DNA from: Holacanthus passer
Lineage: Eukaryota > Chordata > Actinopteri > Pomacanthidae
DNA length: 64,000 bases
Assembly (NCBI GenBank): GCA_025331565.1
Contig: JAFREQ010000024.1
Coordinates: 3,127,501 to 3,191,500 of the forward strand
Direction: 5' to 3'
A program made the translations under genes and the position numbers. The notes beneath the pieces were generated by a model, which saw only the letters and a list, made by a program, of their open reading frames with translations, had not been told where the DNA came from and searched no databases. Position 1 is the stretch's first letter, and each line of letters opens with the position of its first letter. Positions 10,721-23,738 of the stretch are shown here, one piece after another.

Positions 10721-13640
10721 GAAGGAAAATGAAGCGGCGTGATCACAGAGCATCATCACAGTATTTACACCAACGCCTGCACTTTTCAATACCTCGAACG
10801 TTGGAATTAAAGATCATCACGCTTTTACACTCTTTTAAGCAATTTTCCACACGGATTGTCTTAAAGGAAAACTTTGGTTTATTGCAAACTGGGTCTTATT
10901 TTCATAGTTTTCACAACGTAATCTGGCAGGATGAGAAACTATTGGACAGGTTGAAGAAGCCAACCTGATCACCTGAAACAGGAAGGTTAAGATTGAAGCA
11001 TGAACAGCGGTTGATGTTCACAGCTGAAAGTTTACTGATCAACTTCCTTTCTGCTTTCAAATGATGATGATTGTCTCATGTTTGTTGCACCATCTGACCT
11101 CATTTAGAGATCATTAATTGAAATGATGGTCAAAAAATAAGACCCAAGTTATAATAAATCAGAATCATCTCATAAAGATCAATAATCAACCAAAACATGT
11201 TTCCGCATTGACGCATTATTTAAACAATAAAATCTGCCTTTTTCGTGGTTCAGCTAAAATAAATAGTCATGACAACATAATTTCAACTCATGGTCCACTT
11301 ACTCGTTTTTTGGAGCCTCAGACCTAAAAAAAAAAAAAAAAAAATCTCACTTCATGTCGTGTAAACAATCATACATTCAAAATGGAAAATGCGTGTGAGA
11401 CATAACAAATCAAAATGGATTGTGGGATTTCAGTGGGATGGGAAACTTGTTTACTGGACAGTGGTGCAAGTTCAGGATTAGAAAACCAAATCTTTATTCG
11501 TTACATGACCTAACGGTCGTCTGACATGATGCTGTTTTTAGCAGCTGACTTTTTCTCAGCTGACGTGTCGCAGCAGGAAAAACAGGTGAAAACAAAAGGA
11601 TTTATAATTTATCATTATCGCGATTACGTCTCGTGTCGCCGTGTGTAAGTCCTCTCTCTGTTGGATTTGAAATATCGAGTGTTTGTACAACATCGTGAGG
11701 TTTTCGGACAAATTGCCCAGAAAGTTCTTTAATTGATGACAAATAAAAACAAACATCTGCAGCTGTTGTTTGTATATTTTCCTAATTGCTGTGAAACATG
11801 TGACACAAACACAAAATGAGAGTTTATTTACTCTGGGTTTATTCATTCAGCTCAGAAAACTGATGACGAAGCCAAGATCACAATAACACAAGTGTTTGTT
11901 CAACAGGACTGTACTTTCTGTCCAAAGGTGTAAAATCTTCTTAAAAACCAAATCATTTTATTTCATTCAGTTTCCGTCTTGTGTATCAGTAAATCTAACA
12001 ACTTATACATTTGTAGATGAGATTTAACCGCGTGATAGTCACAGATTGATTCCATATGTGTTGTAATCTGACAGTTTTGTATCTGAAGTTCAACATCATG
12101 AAAACACCATTATGATTCCTGAGTGTCAGCTCTTTGTCTCTTACTTGATTTCTTTTCCTGTCGCTTCTCTCTTCTGGATTATTCTCGGGTCACAGGGACG
12201 TTTTCAGGTCACGGCGACTGAAACTCTTCCTGCTTTTTTTTTTTGTTTCTCACAGGATGAGAGTGTCATGTTAAACACCTACAACTGGAAATATAAATCA
12301 GTTTGATCCAAGTGGCCGTCGTCCCACTTTGGTTCCTGAGCGAGTCTGTTGCTTCGGTCCGACAACATCTCTATTGTTTCCTGCTGCCTGATGATCTGCA
12401 CTGATGCAACTGTCAGAATCCAGCTGTTGTTCTCTTCTTCACCTTCTTAATACTGAGTCATTTTATTGAGCCCAGCTGAAGGTAACATCTTCTGTCGCAG
12501 AATAACCGCAGAATATCTGAATATCTGATGTGATTTCTTATCATCACCGCTGACTCATGCATTCGCTTTCCGTGTTGATGTTCTGGCTCTCGCTTTCTGG
12601 CCTGTTCTCTGTTTCAGAACAAAACGGTTTCAAGCTGCTTCCAAACCCCCACAAGCTACTCATTATCCAGTTGTCATGCTCAATAGTGAAGGACATAATG
12701 TTAAAACTGTAGACTGTAGAAAAAAGTGCACACAGCAAATGTGATATCACAACATAGCATCATGGACGTTTGTGAAATAGTCACAGAATTTAATCGACGA
12801 GATCGCTGTGTCTCGGCACCAATTGTCCATTTTTCTTGCCTTATCTTTCGTTTCTCTGAGTGAATGAAACACTACATTAATGAAGCATGCTGGAGTCATA
12901 GTTTGTGAAATACTTGAGATATTAAATCAATAGTATTCACTTTGGTTTGAGAAAAAAAATGTGATTTCAGTTAAATGTTAAATTAGTTTGTGAAATAGTC
13001 ACAAAATGTAACATATAAGATTCATGCACATGGAGATGATTTTTCCATTTGAAGTTTGAGTGTCGTGGAAAATTCACGCCCATGTAAATGAATCCTATAG
13101 ATTCAATTTCATTCCTATTTAGCAAACTGGGTTGGATGTCACATCCAGTGTGGAGTTAAAGAGCGTCTTTGTTTGTCCTCAAGCAGCAGAAATGTCTCAT
13201 TGCATAAATGTCATATTTGCATCATGTTTTCTCCATCATTTGAGGTTTAACTGATCTTCTCCATCGTGTCATCGCTCCCTCTTCTTCTGCCACGGTTCAC
13301 TGAATGTGTGTGTGAATGGCTGAATGCTGGCTTGTGTCGTAAATCTCTGAGTGGTTGGTTAGAAAATCGTTCTGCAAATGCAGTTAATGAACCATTTCAT
13401 TTTGACATTTTTCTGGAAATTTGGTTAAAATTTGCACAACACTGGGATGGAGAAGGAGGCTCAGTGCCATGCGAGGACAAACCAAGTCAAACCCATGTTG
13501 TTGCAGTTCCTGTTGGTCACCAGTTGGGGTCATCATGGGTCACCTGAGCGGCAGGTTTGTGTTGCTCAGAACAGACGACACAGGCTGTTCCTGCCGCACG
13601 ATGCCGAACTTCTGCAACACACACACATGATATTACTACA
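10721..13640. other. Gene-free AT-rich DNA
   Basis: About 2.9 kb with a poly(A) run at 11326-11343 and no gene, RNA or repeat that I recognise. Confidence 0.6.
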
Positions 13641-14760
13641 GTGCGACTGTGGACCTTCTGTCCACATTAAACGTTCCAGTTCCTATGGGGTCACGCCTGG
13701 CCTGTAACATTCCAGCAGGAAGTCCCACCTCCTCCTCCTCCTCCTCCTTTTGTTTTAATGAAGCCCCTGGGAGGTTCTGGAAAGCCCTGGAACTGAATGC
13801 AGTCCATCCCGTCCAAACCGCCGCCTCCTCTTCAGTCCCAGCGAGCTTGGACCGAGACCTGCTCTGCCTCCTGCACGCCGCGCCGTCAGCTGCAAACAGG
13901 ACGGGGAGCGGGGTCCCGCCGCAAACGGGGCTATGATTTCAACAGATGTCACGGCGCACAGGCAACAGAAAGGCTCGGCTCCGGTCGGCTTCTAGCGTGA
14001 CTCTCCGTGGATCTGATCCACAGGCAACACATTTTATATATTATCAGGGTTCGAGCTCTGTAGTCTTTCTCTGCAGCGTGGGTCGTCATTTTTAACAAGG
14101 CAAAACAGCTGGCCCGAGGTGTCACAACATAAAACTCAGGAAATCGACGCCACGCTGTATAACAACCTATCTAACCCTGTCGTCATGACAAAGGGGGGTA
14201 TTTGCACCCATACGCCGTGCCTCCGTATCCTCCTATTGTCCCGGCCATGCGTCACGTCCACACTGAGCGGGCGGCTCGAGTCGGTCTCCTGATTGGGCGA
14301 CGACATGGGATTGTTCTGCACCACAGTCGGGGGAAATGCTTGGGAACTCCACTTCCCAGCGTGAGAGGAGACGGAGAGCAGAACGGCTCCCCGGAGGCGC
14401 AGCCGATGACCCCGCTGAGTGCAAAATATGCAGAGGTCACCGGATTCCTATTGGGCAAGAGCTAAATATGACTGACACCGAGCAGCAATAACCCTTGACT
14501 CCCAAGCTGCTGGGGAGACACGCTATTTATTTGCAGGCAGATAAATGTCAAGCAAACAGTTCTGAATTTCAAACATGCCTTCAGTAGAAAAGTATCTGGG
14601 ATGTAAACTGAGGGGAGGAGGAATTTCAGCTCAATCAGAGCAGCAAGTAAAACGAGGAAAAACAAACAATGAAAGAAGTGAAGTCCAAGTTGTGGAGGAA
14701 GATTTTGTAGCTCTTCACAGCCTCTGCAGCTGTGACGCAAAATCCTTTTTTACTCTAATG
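13641..14760. promoter_or_regulatory. Candidate non-coding regulatory island
   Basis: A sharp rise in GC and CpG, then a motif-dense block (about 14180-14560) with CCTATTGG, GCTAAATATGAC and CTATTTATTTGCAGG, the last another MEF2-like core. Several overlapping open frames on both strands show no protein family, as expected for GC-rich non-coding DNA. Confidence 0.35.
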
Positions 14761-15221
14761 TAAAGTGCATTGTCCCTGTAAACAAACAAACAAACACACA
14801 AACAAAAAACTAAATTCATGCTTTCAGAGTTTTCATCCAACCATTGCTGGAAGAATCCAGCACTCACCACCTTGTAAATGTCACTTGGTCGATTTGATTA
14901 TACTGCACTGAAGAATATGCACCACGAGGAATTAATGAAAATAATTTAAGCCTGATGCCAGATTTTGACTTCACTGGTTTCATAACTCTTTAACCTCACA
15001 AGACTCTTTTATTATGCAAAAACTGAACCAGTCAACTAAGACAGAGCTGATTTTCTAGTTTCTTGCAAGTTGACATTTGTGAGATAAAAGTTTTTCACCT
15101 GGGAAATACTGGTTCTGTGTCTGTCCATGACTGCATTGTACCATGAAGTTAATTTTGATTTTTGATTTTCCATTTTCCATTTTTGCAGTGGTGAGAAGCT
15201 GAACTGTCATAAACTACCTGC

Positions 15222-15566
15222 AGCGATGGGAGCAGTTTTCAGATGCTTCACTTAAGTAAAAGTACTAAGTGAAAGTGAAAATACTCCACTACAAGTAAAT
15301 GTTTTGCATTCTGCATCAAAATCATCAAATTTGGAAATATGTTGTTTTCACTGGAAAGAAAGAGCATGAAGAATTGTAATCTGAAAAGTAAGTAGTAACT
15401 AAAACTGTCAGACAAATGTAGTGGAATAAAAATTACAATATTTGTCTCTGAGATATAAAGGAGTGAAAGTATGAAGTAGCTTAAAATGGAAATAATTCAA
15501 GTACAAGCACCTCGATTTTGTACTTAAGTAAAATACTCGAGTAAATGTTCGTATATGTTCCACAAC
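15222..15566 (+). mobile_element. Second copy of the same MITE-like family
   Basis: Shares long blocks with 5173-5602, for example aattgtaatctgaaaagtaa (15372 and 5466) followed by tagtaactaaa. Left end gcagcgatgggagcag and right end atgttccacaac are decayed versions of the family termini. Confidence 0.55.
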
Positions 15567-15589
15567 TAACTACTAAGAGGTCGAGCAGG

Positions 15590-15880
15590 CGAAACATTAG
15601 TGATCTCTTGATGAGTGGGAATCACTTACAGGCTACAGCATGCACACACACACTCACACACACACTCACACACGTCCCTGTCTTCACCTTCCAGTAGAGG
15701 TCGCTGTTCTCCCGCTGCAGCTCCTGTGACCTCGGGCCGGGTGGTGGCTGCACCTTCAGGGCCTCGGGTCAGAGCGCGGAGAGCTTCAGCGGCCGAGACG
15801 AAGATCAGTGAGTCTGCTGCAACCTCAGAGACACGACACGATGAAACAGCTGCTTCAGTCATAAACACCTGAGTCGTACG
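15590..15880. other. GC-rich block with open minus-strand frames
   Basis: On the minus strand a 36-nt block bounded by ggtcacag and gtgaag reads ELQRENSDLYWK (15682-15730 region), which looks like a coiled-coil exon. Another frame is open over the whole block. No partner exon was found, so it stays unassigned. Confidence 0.2.
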
Positions 15881-16653
15881 GCGACAAGAGCAGACTGTGT
15901 GAAGAGGAGCGATATCACAGCTCAGCCTTTCATTATAGAGACGAAGCTTTACTGCTTTGATTAATTATACAGAGATTTCAAGGCAGATGCTAAAGCTTGA
16001 ATTTCTTGATTTCTCGAGTTTGACAACATTCCAGTTGAGCTTTTCATTTCATTTGACACCTAAGTCATTATTGCACTGTGCCAATAATCACATGTGTTAA
16101 CAGCCATGAAAGTTTGTCCCCAGTTTGAGTTTGTGGTGAAAAGTTTATATCTGCATCAGCATCATCACTTTTTATTTCCACAGTCGTTCATCACAAATTG
16201 CCTCAAAGAGCATCAGAGAGAAGCAGCTAAACTCGACTGATCGGCCACCAGCCGCAGGATGAACCGATCCACATTACAACAACACACAAGCCAAGATACA
16301 AGAACAGCCACCTATTAAATGACAGCGTGTCAGCCAGCGATGCTTCGGTCCCAACTAACACCTCCAAATCTTACCTCCAGCATGATAAATAATAATATGC
16401 ATATGCAAAACTTTCAGAGTGATTTCTGCTTTGGAGAGAAAATTTCCAGTTTGCTTTGGTTGAAAATACAGTTTTACAGAAAGATAGAATTGGAAATAAC
16501 GTATGACAGTTTAATCAGCTCAGGATCAAGGTACCAGAGATGCCTTTTAATCCTTTACACATTATCATTTTTTAATAAAATCACTTTCTAATACTTTAGA
16601 TATTAAGCTGATATTCTGTCAGGAAACTTTAGCTTTGTTTCTAAAATTGCTCA

Positions 16654-16684
<31 letters not shown>

Positions 16685-16940
16685 GTATAATATTTACAGT
16701 AGGACTAGTTGTGATAGTACTTCATTTGTACACAAGAAATAGTAAAAAGAAAGGAGGACAAATTATAAGTGAAACATTTAAGCATGAAAAAAAAACACAA
16801 TTATTATTATATCTAATTATAATTAAAGTTCTACAAACACTAATGGAAGCAGTCGTCTTAGTCATCAGATGATAATCCACCAAATCAGAAATAGACAATG
16901 CCGTCTGGCTGATACTTGATAAGAAATTAAATTAAATGCT

Positions 16941-16991
<51 letters not shown>

Positions 16992-18059
16992 TTTCCAGTT
17001 ATTCTCTCTCATCAAACATCTGGTCAAACTGGGTGAAGCTGTTCATATGAAGGTCTGATAAGAACGATAAAGGTGTAATTTCTCCTGAACAGGTGCAACA
17101 GGAGAGTGAGGAAGGTGTCAATCAAACCCAGTCCCGCCCACACAGTCTTTAAAAGAGGCTGTAATCAGGAGGAATAAGTGAGAACACCTGTGGAGGTGAA
17201 CTGTGGGCGAGTGACTGAGTCAAACTGAAAACGTCTGCAGAGGAAGAAACAGGCTCCGTGTTTTCACACCACAACTCTTTTTCCTGGATTATTCACATTT
17301 ACTCTTCTGATTGATGAAGCTTGAAGCAAAGTACAGGCAAAACAAATCACAACCCCGTCTCCTAGAAATCATCATTGTTATGTTGTGGTGAGGAACGTAA
17401 TCGCTGGATTATGTTCAGAGGTGACTTGTTTTTTGAACGGAGCGACACTGAAGGTGGTCTGGATGGACGGTGGTCTCTTCACCACCGCAGGGTTCACGTC
17501 CCGAGTGCGGTTTAGGCAACAACAGCGTTTTGCTCAAGGTCACGACAAGATCGTGTTCCTGGTTTAAAGTCACTGAAGTTCTGCCCAAATATAACCATAA
17601 AAAAAGTTTAATAATCCTGCAAGATTGGAAAATAAGTTGTTAATGAACATTTTACTGATATATGTTCAGTATCTACAATTTTACGTTAATTAGCAACATT
17701 TACATAAACAGAAAACCTGAACATTTCCTTCGAAACATATTTGCTGTTGTAAATTCATTGCTTTTAAAAGTAATGTCAGGGATTCAGGGTTGCAAATCGA
17801 ACACTATCACTGACTAAAAGTGGTATAATGTGACGATGCTTTGAAGAAATCAAACGGTGCCGAATCTGAATTAAGTGTTAATGAGATTCACCAGCTCCAA
17901 CACACTGACTTAACATCAGTCAGAAAACAGGCCGGTCCCTCGTCCAGCAACCGAACGGAATAAACGCTCTGGGAATCATCCAGAAACTCTCAGGAACCTA
18001 AAGAGAGAAGGAAGCCGTAAAATCATAAAAGGTTGACTTCACTCTTCTGAATGATTTGC
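15881..18059. other. Gene-free AT-rich DNA
   Basis: Only microsatellites ((TA)n, (CA)n). No coding or RNA signal. Confidence 0.6.
16659..16987 (+). repeat. (TA)n at 16659-16684 and (CA)n at 16944-16987
   Basis: Two microsatellites separated by AT-rich sequence. The (CA)22 run is one of the longest in the window. Confidence 0.95.
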
Positions 18060-18665
18060 CTTATTGAAACGGCATGTTGAAGCCGGACCATCAGAGCCGG
18101 AGTGACGCAATATGGCCCGAGCTCTTCCGGAGCCGTCGGACCGATCCTGCGACGTCTTTGTGGAGCAGGAAGTTCGGCGAGCAGGGTGGGTTTGGTTGGA
18201 TTCGGGCGATTCCAATTGAACAAATAAAAATCGCTAATGGCCCCGTTCACAGGTCGAGAAGCCTGGCGTCGCTCCCCCGCCTGGCACCCGCTCGCTCCAA
18301 GATGGCGAGGAGTGTGAAGGGGGCGAAATGAAGGAGGAGGGCTTTTACAAATTTAGCCTGAGAGGAAACGGGCTTAGCGCTGTGGCTGGCTGGAGCCGGT
18401 GCCGCTTTTGGTTTTTGGCGCTCGCGCCGGGTCCAGCTCTAAATGGAGGTTTTAGTGCGGCGACCCCGAGCCGTTTGAGGTGTGGTCTGACTCGGTGCGA
18501 GGCCCTGCACAGCGTCACACACGTCTGCTCAGGCTCCAGCGCCTTCGAGCCGGAGGCGGAGGGGAACCATCACACCAGGCAGCGCCAACCGCCCCCCATT
18601 ATAGATGATGATCTCACCCACGGCTGTCCGCGGCCATTACAGGCACAGAGAGCGGCCACCTAAGA
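18060..18665. promoter_or_regulatory. Candidate non-coding regulatory island
   Basis: A GC-rich, CpG-containing block with an AT core, CCAATTGAACAAATAAAAAT (about 18211-18230), between GC flanks. Two open frames cross it (85 and 111 codons), but neither resembles a known protein. Confidence 0.3.
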
Positions 18666-21260
18666 GCTGCGCCGCTCGCTCAGTGCGACACTGTTAGAGC
18701 AGGAAATCAGACGGCAAAGACACAGACGTTTAGAAAGAAGTCATGAGAGCTCTTATGTGTCTGAAATGTCAACTTTTTAGAGTAAATCAGCTTGTTTTTA
18801 GCCTAATGTCCATGTTAGTTTTGAATCTAACAGATGAATATCATGGTCAGAAAGTTTGCAAAAGTTTCTTTAACTTGGGTGAAAACAAAATAAATGACTA
18901 AAATTGGTATTGCAAGGTTTCCAAAACCTCAAATAAATTTAAAAATGATTTCAAGTTAGCTCTTAAACGACTCACTGAAACAAGTATCTGAAGCAAATGT
19001 GTGATTAAAAAGTGAAAAGTATTTCACTGTATTTAAACTTATTTTTCACTCTCATGCAAACACCAAATAGTTGAGTCTAATTCAAACTGCAGAAAAGTAA
19101 ATACACAAATGTTTTTTCGTCCATCTCAGACGACACAATAACAGATGCAGTGAAAGCTGTCAGCGTTTTCCTTTATGCCTTCGTGCTGTCACTCCCAGAG
19201 AAGGCTGCTGTTCTCTTCATGTAATCGAGCTGTAAATGGAGGCAACATCCACTGTCTCTCTCTTCGTCATATATCACCGACATCCCACTATCGGACAATA
19301 TTCCTGACAACTGCTGTAAATCTGCAGCTGGAGTCTGAGGGGAAACCGGCGGCGATGACAGTTTCCTCGCCGCCTGCAGATGTTCGTCTCGACACTGTCA
19401 CCGTCCCTGCTCTGTTATTAGTCTCAGGATCAAACCGAGGAAACATGAACTTCATCTCTGTCACATTATGAGGAAGCTTTTGAAAAGTTTCTTTCAGTTA
19501 ATGAGTTTGTTTGTGAAACTTTTGCTCTCATGCATCTAAAATCAATTTGTTGAAATTATGATTTCTTTGGTAAAAAGCAACTTCGAGAGATGAGTTCATC
19601 TTCGAACACATCCCCCAGTTGGAGGCAATAATCCAAACAATAATAACTTTTATGGCAGCAATGGTTTTATAAGAGCAGACATCAGGTTTTTAGAGGTGGA
19701 AATATCAGATCTGAAGAGAGTCACAAATTCCCATCAAGGTCAGAAATCTCTGCTCACATTTTACCAGGACGACATTTGTTATCACCAGCAGTCTAATTTA
19801 GGACATATTGACTTTGCTGCTGCAACAGAACACACGAGTTCTGCTCTTACTGTGTTTGGCTTCATGCTTTATATATGAGGAGGCTCGCTGAGCGTCACAC
19901 ACTCTGAAATGTTTCCATATTAGCTGGAGAATAAAAAAAAAAAAAAAAAAGAGGAAAATGTCTATTAATGATTACACACATGCTGGGTCTTTTTTTAAAC
20001 GCTCGTATTATCGTCTGAGGCCGAGATCAAAGCTTTCTGCAAGAAAGCATAAAACAAAACGGGGGCTGTTAAATGAAAGTGAGGATGAAATGTTATCACG
20101 CACATTCATCCAAGACTGAAAATCTATCACTCACTATAATGTATTTAAATTTGAATTGTCACAAATGCTCCTATTTATTTGAATCTTTTTGAGCAACACT
20201 TTATTATAATCCACATATTTAACATATAAAAAAGGACGTGGACATTTAATAATTGGTTTATGATGATGTAACATGGTTGCAGCTATAAGGATTTATGTGT
20301 TTGTTAATGTACAGTTTTTATTTTTACATTTTAATTATCTGTTTATACCTCAGTCTACATTTATGGTACTGACATGAGTTTTAATAAACACTTATATCTG
20401 CACATACGTTCTAATAAAACATTTATTACATGATTATATTCTGCTTCTTAAATGTAAGATAAGTGTGACACATTAATGCCGAGGCAGAGTCCATCACTGC
20501 ATCTGTCACTGTGGGCGGATGTTTGGCAACAACACGCAGTAAATGACTGTGCAAACCTTCATGTGAGAGAAGGAGTGAAGTGTTGCTTGCGTGTTTGTTT
20601 TGGTGACTGTGGCACCGAGCTGTGTTTGCTGTAATCCTTCCTGCCGGCCTGACTGACAGCCACAGCTTGAGCAGGTCTACCTTCACTTTCTGTCTACTGC
20701 GGAGAAAACCGGCCCGAGCTCGCCGCCCCGCCACGGCCCCGTCCAGCTCATCAGATCCCTCTCAACCTCTTCACCTCCTTTTATTCTCCTCTTCATTTCA
20801 CGTGTCGTCACGTAAAAACTTCGACAAATATGGGCTCCTGGGGGCCGGTGCAGGTAGTTTCAGGATTATGTCACTGATGGTTTGTGCCAATATCTTCAAG
20901 TGAGATCATTTTCATGTCCAAATAAAAAAAAAAGTTTCCAATTGGATTTTATTCAGTTCAGACTGGAAACAGCATTCACACCATCATGGGACACAAAAAC
21001 TCTTCACTGAATCCAAACTCTAGGCTTTTATTTTGGGGTTAGCAGCTCTTAAAGTAACCACTTGTATTGAGTGGAGAAGAAGACAAACCAGATTATACTA
21101 AAATCCAAAAATCCTAAAATTAATTGAATAAAACATGAGAAGAAAATAAAATTGAACGGATGTTAAATGGAACCTCGGTCCTACCTGACAACATGGCTGA
21201 GTGACACCTAATATTTTCACAATAAAAGTCCAGTATTGGCTTGATATATGAGTGTAACCC
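18666..21260. other. Gene-free AT-rich DNA
   Basis: Poly(A) run near 19933-19950; otherwise nothing recognised. Confidence 0.6.
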
Positions 21261-21262
21261 AA

Positions 21263-21265
<3 letters not shown>

Positions 21266-21306
<41 letters not shown>
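21266..21306 (+). repeat. (CA)n microsatellite
   Basis: Uninterrupted CA run of about 20 units. Confidence 0.95.
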
Positions 21307-21308
<2 letters not shown>

Positions 21309-21309
21309 A

Positions 21310-21780
21310 TTCACACAGTGGGAGATTTTGCCTCATATGGCCCACGAGGGGCGAAGACCAGGACTGACTGAAAACACCCACGCCACAGGCCATCAGAGCT
21401 GCGAGGCCGGCGACACGATTGGAAACACGTGTGAATTAATACCTGCTCAAGGCCCCGAGCAAATATATCGCCCGGGCTAACCTGCTAATAGCCTTAATTT
21501 GTAAGGTAAACAGTAGAAGAAGTTTGACACTCACTCACCTAAGGTGCCTTTCCTCCGCTGCGCTGCCTCTGCTGCCTTCGGAGGCTTTGGTGGGACTGTG
21601 TGTGTGTGTGTGTGTGTGTGTGGGGGGGGGTTACAGCCTGCCTCCGCCATCATATCTGTTAAAGTAATTTTCTCTCAAAGAGGAATTAATTTCCTTTCTC
21701 AGGCGGCCCACAGCGCCTGTGGCACAGCCTGTGTCGTCCACCCGGATCCCCAGAGCGTGGTCTGATCTGCAGAGTCTGTG
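21310..21780. promoter_or_regulatory. Candidate non-coding regulatory island
   Basis: Repeat-free sequence between two microsatellites with GTGAATTAATACCTGC, GAGCAAATATATCGCC and AATAGCCTTAATTTG, i.e. several TAAT homeodomain cores in GC-mixed surroundings. Function is inferred from composition only. Confidence 0.3.
21598..21631 (+). repeat. (GT)n followed by a G-run
   Basis: TG run of 13 units followed by nine or so G residues. Confidence 0.95.
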
Positions 21781-22889
21781 TGAGCATGCAAATAAACTTA
21801 TGCTCTGTTTTATATAATATTTTTATTTATATACTGTGTATTTAAATTTGCACCATATGCAATAAACAGTATGAGAGACGGTCACTGAATTTTAGAGATT
21901 TCAAGGAAGGAAATATGTGTGTGAGCTGATTGTTTATCTTCAGTATTTAATGAGATAAATGAAAAATGTCTGAAATATACAACTGAGATATTTAATTTGC
22001 ACAGAATAAAACCAGATTCTTTTATTTCCTCATCATTTTCGCATTAATTCAATATCACACACACCAGGATTATTTCCCACTCTGAGCGTCTTTGTATCAG
22101 AAGTTATTTAAAAGAGTTTGAGGGCAAATAAATGTCTTTAATCTGTTTTATTTATAATAATAATAAAGGAGAATAAGAGAAGCTGAAGTGAAGACGTCTC
22201 TCTTTCAATCCTGGCTGTTTACCGGCTTTTATTCCTCCTTCACTTCTACAAAACGACACTTTTATGGCCAAAATGATTTAGCGACGCACTGATGTGAGCG
22301 CGAACGTGTGTGATATGACTGTTTGATGTGTTCTGAGGTCGTAGGTGGACGAAATATTTCAACTTATACAAACTCATAAACCATTTCCAGGAATTTATTT
22401 CTGGTCACTCTCGACGCTACGAGGCACAGATATTATTTTCTGTCTGCGTGGACTTATTATAAATAATAAGCCTCAGGTTCAGTTTCACTAAATAATACTG
22501 TGAATATTGCTGCAGTTATTTTAAAGCCAACAACTTATCTGCTATTTTGTTTAGAAATAAAAGCAAATAAAAACTCATTTGAACTTCATGACCTCGTATC
22601 AAAGGTCAAACTTATCTGTATCTGTGTTTATTGATTCAAAGATATGAGGTGTTTCTTTTCAAAATAACATTTAACACATTGCAAACACTCATATAAAATG
22701 GCTGGTTGCACTAAATTAAAATAGACTGTGGCTTTTTTAAAGGGATGAAGGTAAATTACTTGCATGACAAAACTGAGCCCACCCTTATTTCAGACTGGGT
22801 GCTGTTGCATTGCAATGAATATTATTATTTTGGAATAAGAATATCAATGTAGTGAAGAGTCAAAGGTAAAGGGACTAACTTGACCTGTT
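21781..22889. other. Gene-free AT-rich DNA
   Basis: No gene, RNA or repeat recognised. Confidence 0.6.
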
Positions 22890-23738
22890 AACGTCACAGG
22901 ATTTCTACGACAGGCGAGCAGACAAAGCGATGGGCAAAGGAAACCCTCAGAACTCCTCGCCTTCATCCACAAGACTAACAGTATTTTAAAGGGTCAAAAC
23001 TGACAAAGACAGGGTGACACGCTCAGTTAACCCCTGACACCTCGCCCCCCCTCATCCCTCCACACTCTCTCACCTCCTCTAACAACCCCCCACCCAGCCC
23101 CTCTCCCCCAGCCCCACCCTCCGACCATTAAGGCTGTTTTCTTGCAGGAAAAAAAAGATGGCCACCGGAGGTCAGATCCAAGTCCAAAATAAATTGCCCT
23201 CTTTCCTGAGGCTCAGCCATTTTAATAGTACAGATTTATTGTGCTGTGCTTTTTGGAGGGTGATCATATGTATGTGGTCAGTAGCGCGTATGCAGTCTGT
23301 GACCCAGCCTCCAGCTCACGTTACACCCTATTTATAACATCCCCTCCGCCGGCTCCCCTCGTTCTGCAGTTCCTAGGAACCTCCTTCTGCTCCCTGCCTC
23401 GAGCTCCAGTCCCTGTTCCTCCTGACATCTGAGAGGCTCTGCTGCAGCTTATCCTGGGCTAACTGTTTATCCTGTACAGCCTGGCAACGGGCCGCATGCT
23501 CCGGATTATCACAGGACGCCCGTTTCAAAACACACTTTACTTTCTACTCTGACTGCTCAAGAGTGGGCTGCTTGATTTTTTTTTAACTGAAGGAAAAAGT
23601 TTTGGGATAGTCAAAGGAAAAAGAGAAGCATCTTGGATATGTGCTTGAGTCTTTTTGTTTTTGCTTGATTTAGTAACTTCACCCTTCTTAACTCGCCCTT
23701 CTCGCCTTTCCCGGAGGGGCCGTGTGTGTTTGTTTGCG
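22890..23738 (+). promoter_or_regulatory. meox2: Probable meox2 promoter and 5' UTR
   Basis: The block directly upstream of the meox2 ATG differs from the AT-rich DNA further left. It has a C-rich pyrimidine tract (about 23040-23128) and a purine-rich stretch followed by GC-mixed sequence with no repeats. CTATTTATAA at 23328-23337 fits the MEF2 consensus YTA(A/T)4TAR exactly and could also act as a TATA-like box about 400 bp before the ATG. The transcription start is not visible from sequence, so the promoter/UTR boundary is unknown. Confidence 0.55.
23328..23337 (+). promoter_or_regulatory. MEF2-type site or TATA-like box upstream of meox2
   Basis: CTATTTATAA matches YTA(A/T)4TAR at every position. 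MEF2 is a myogenic factor and MEOX2 acts in muscle precursors, so direct input is plausible. The same sequence contains TTTATAA, which could serve as a TATA element; sequence alone does not separate the two. Confidence 0.4.

Noticed and set aside
23655..23738. In-frame extension of meox2 upstream of its ATG
   Set aside because: The extension has no ATG; the family N-terminus starts exactly at 23739.
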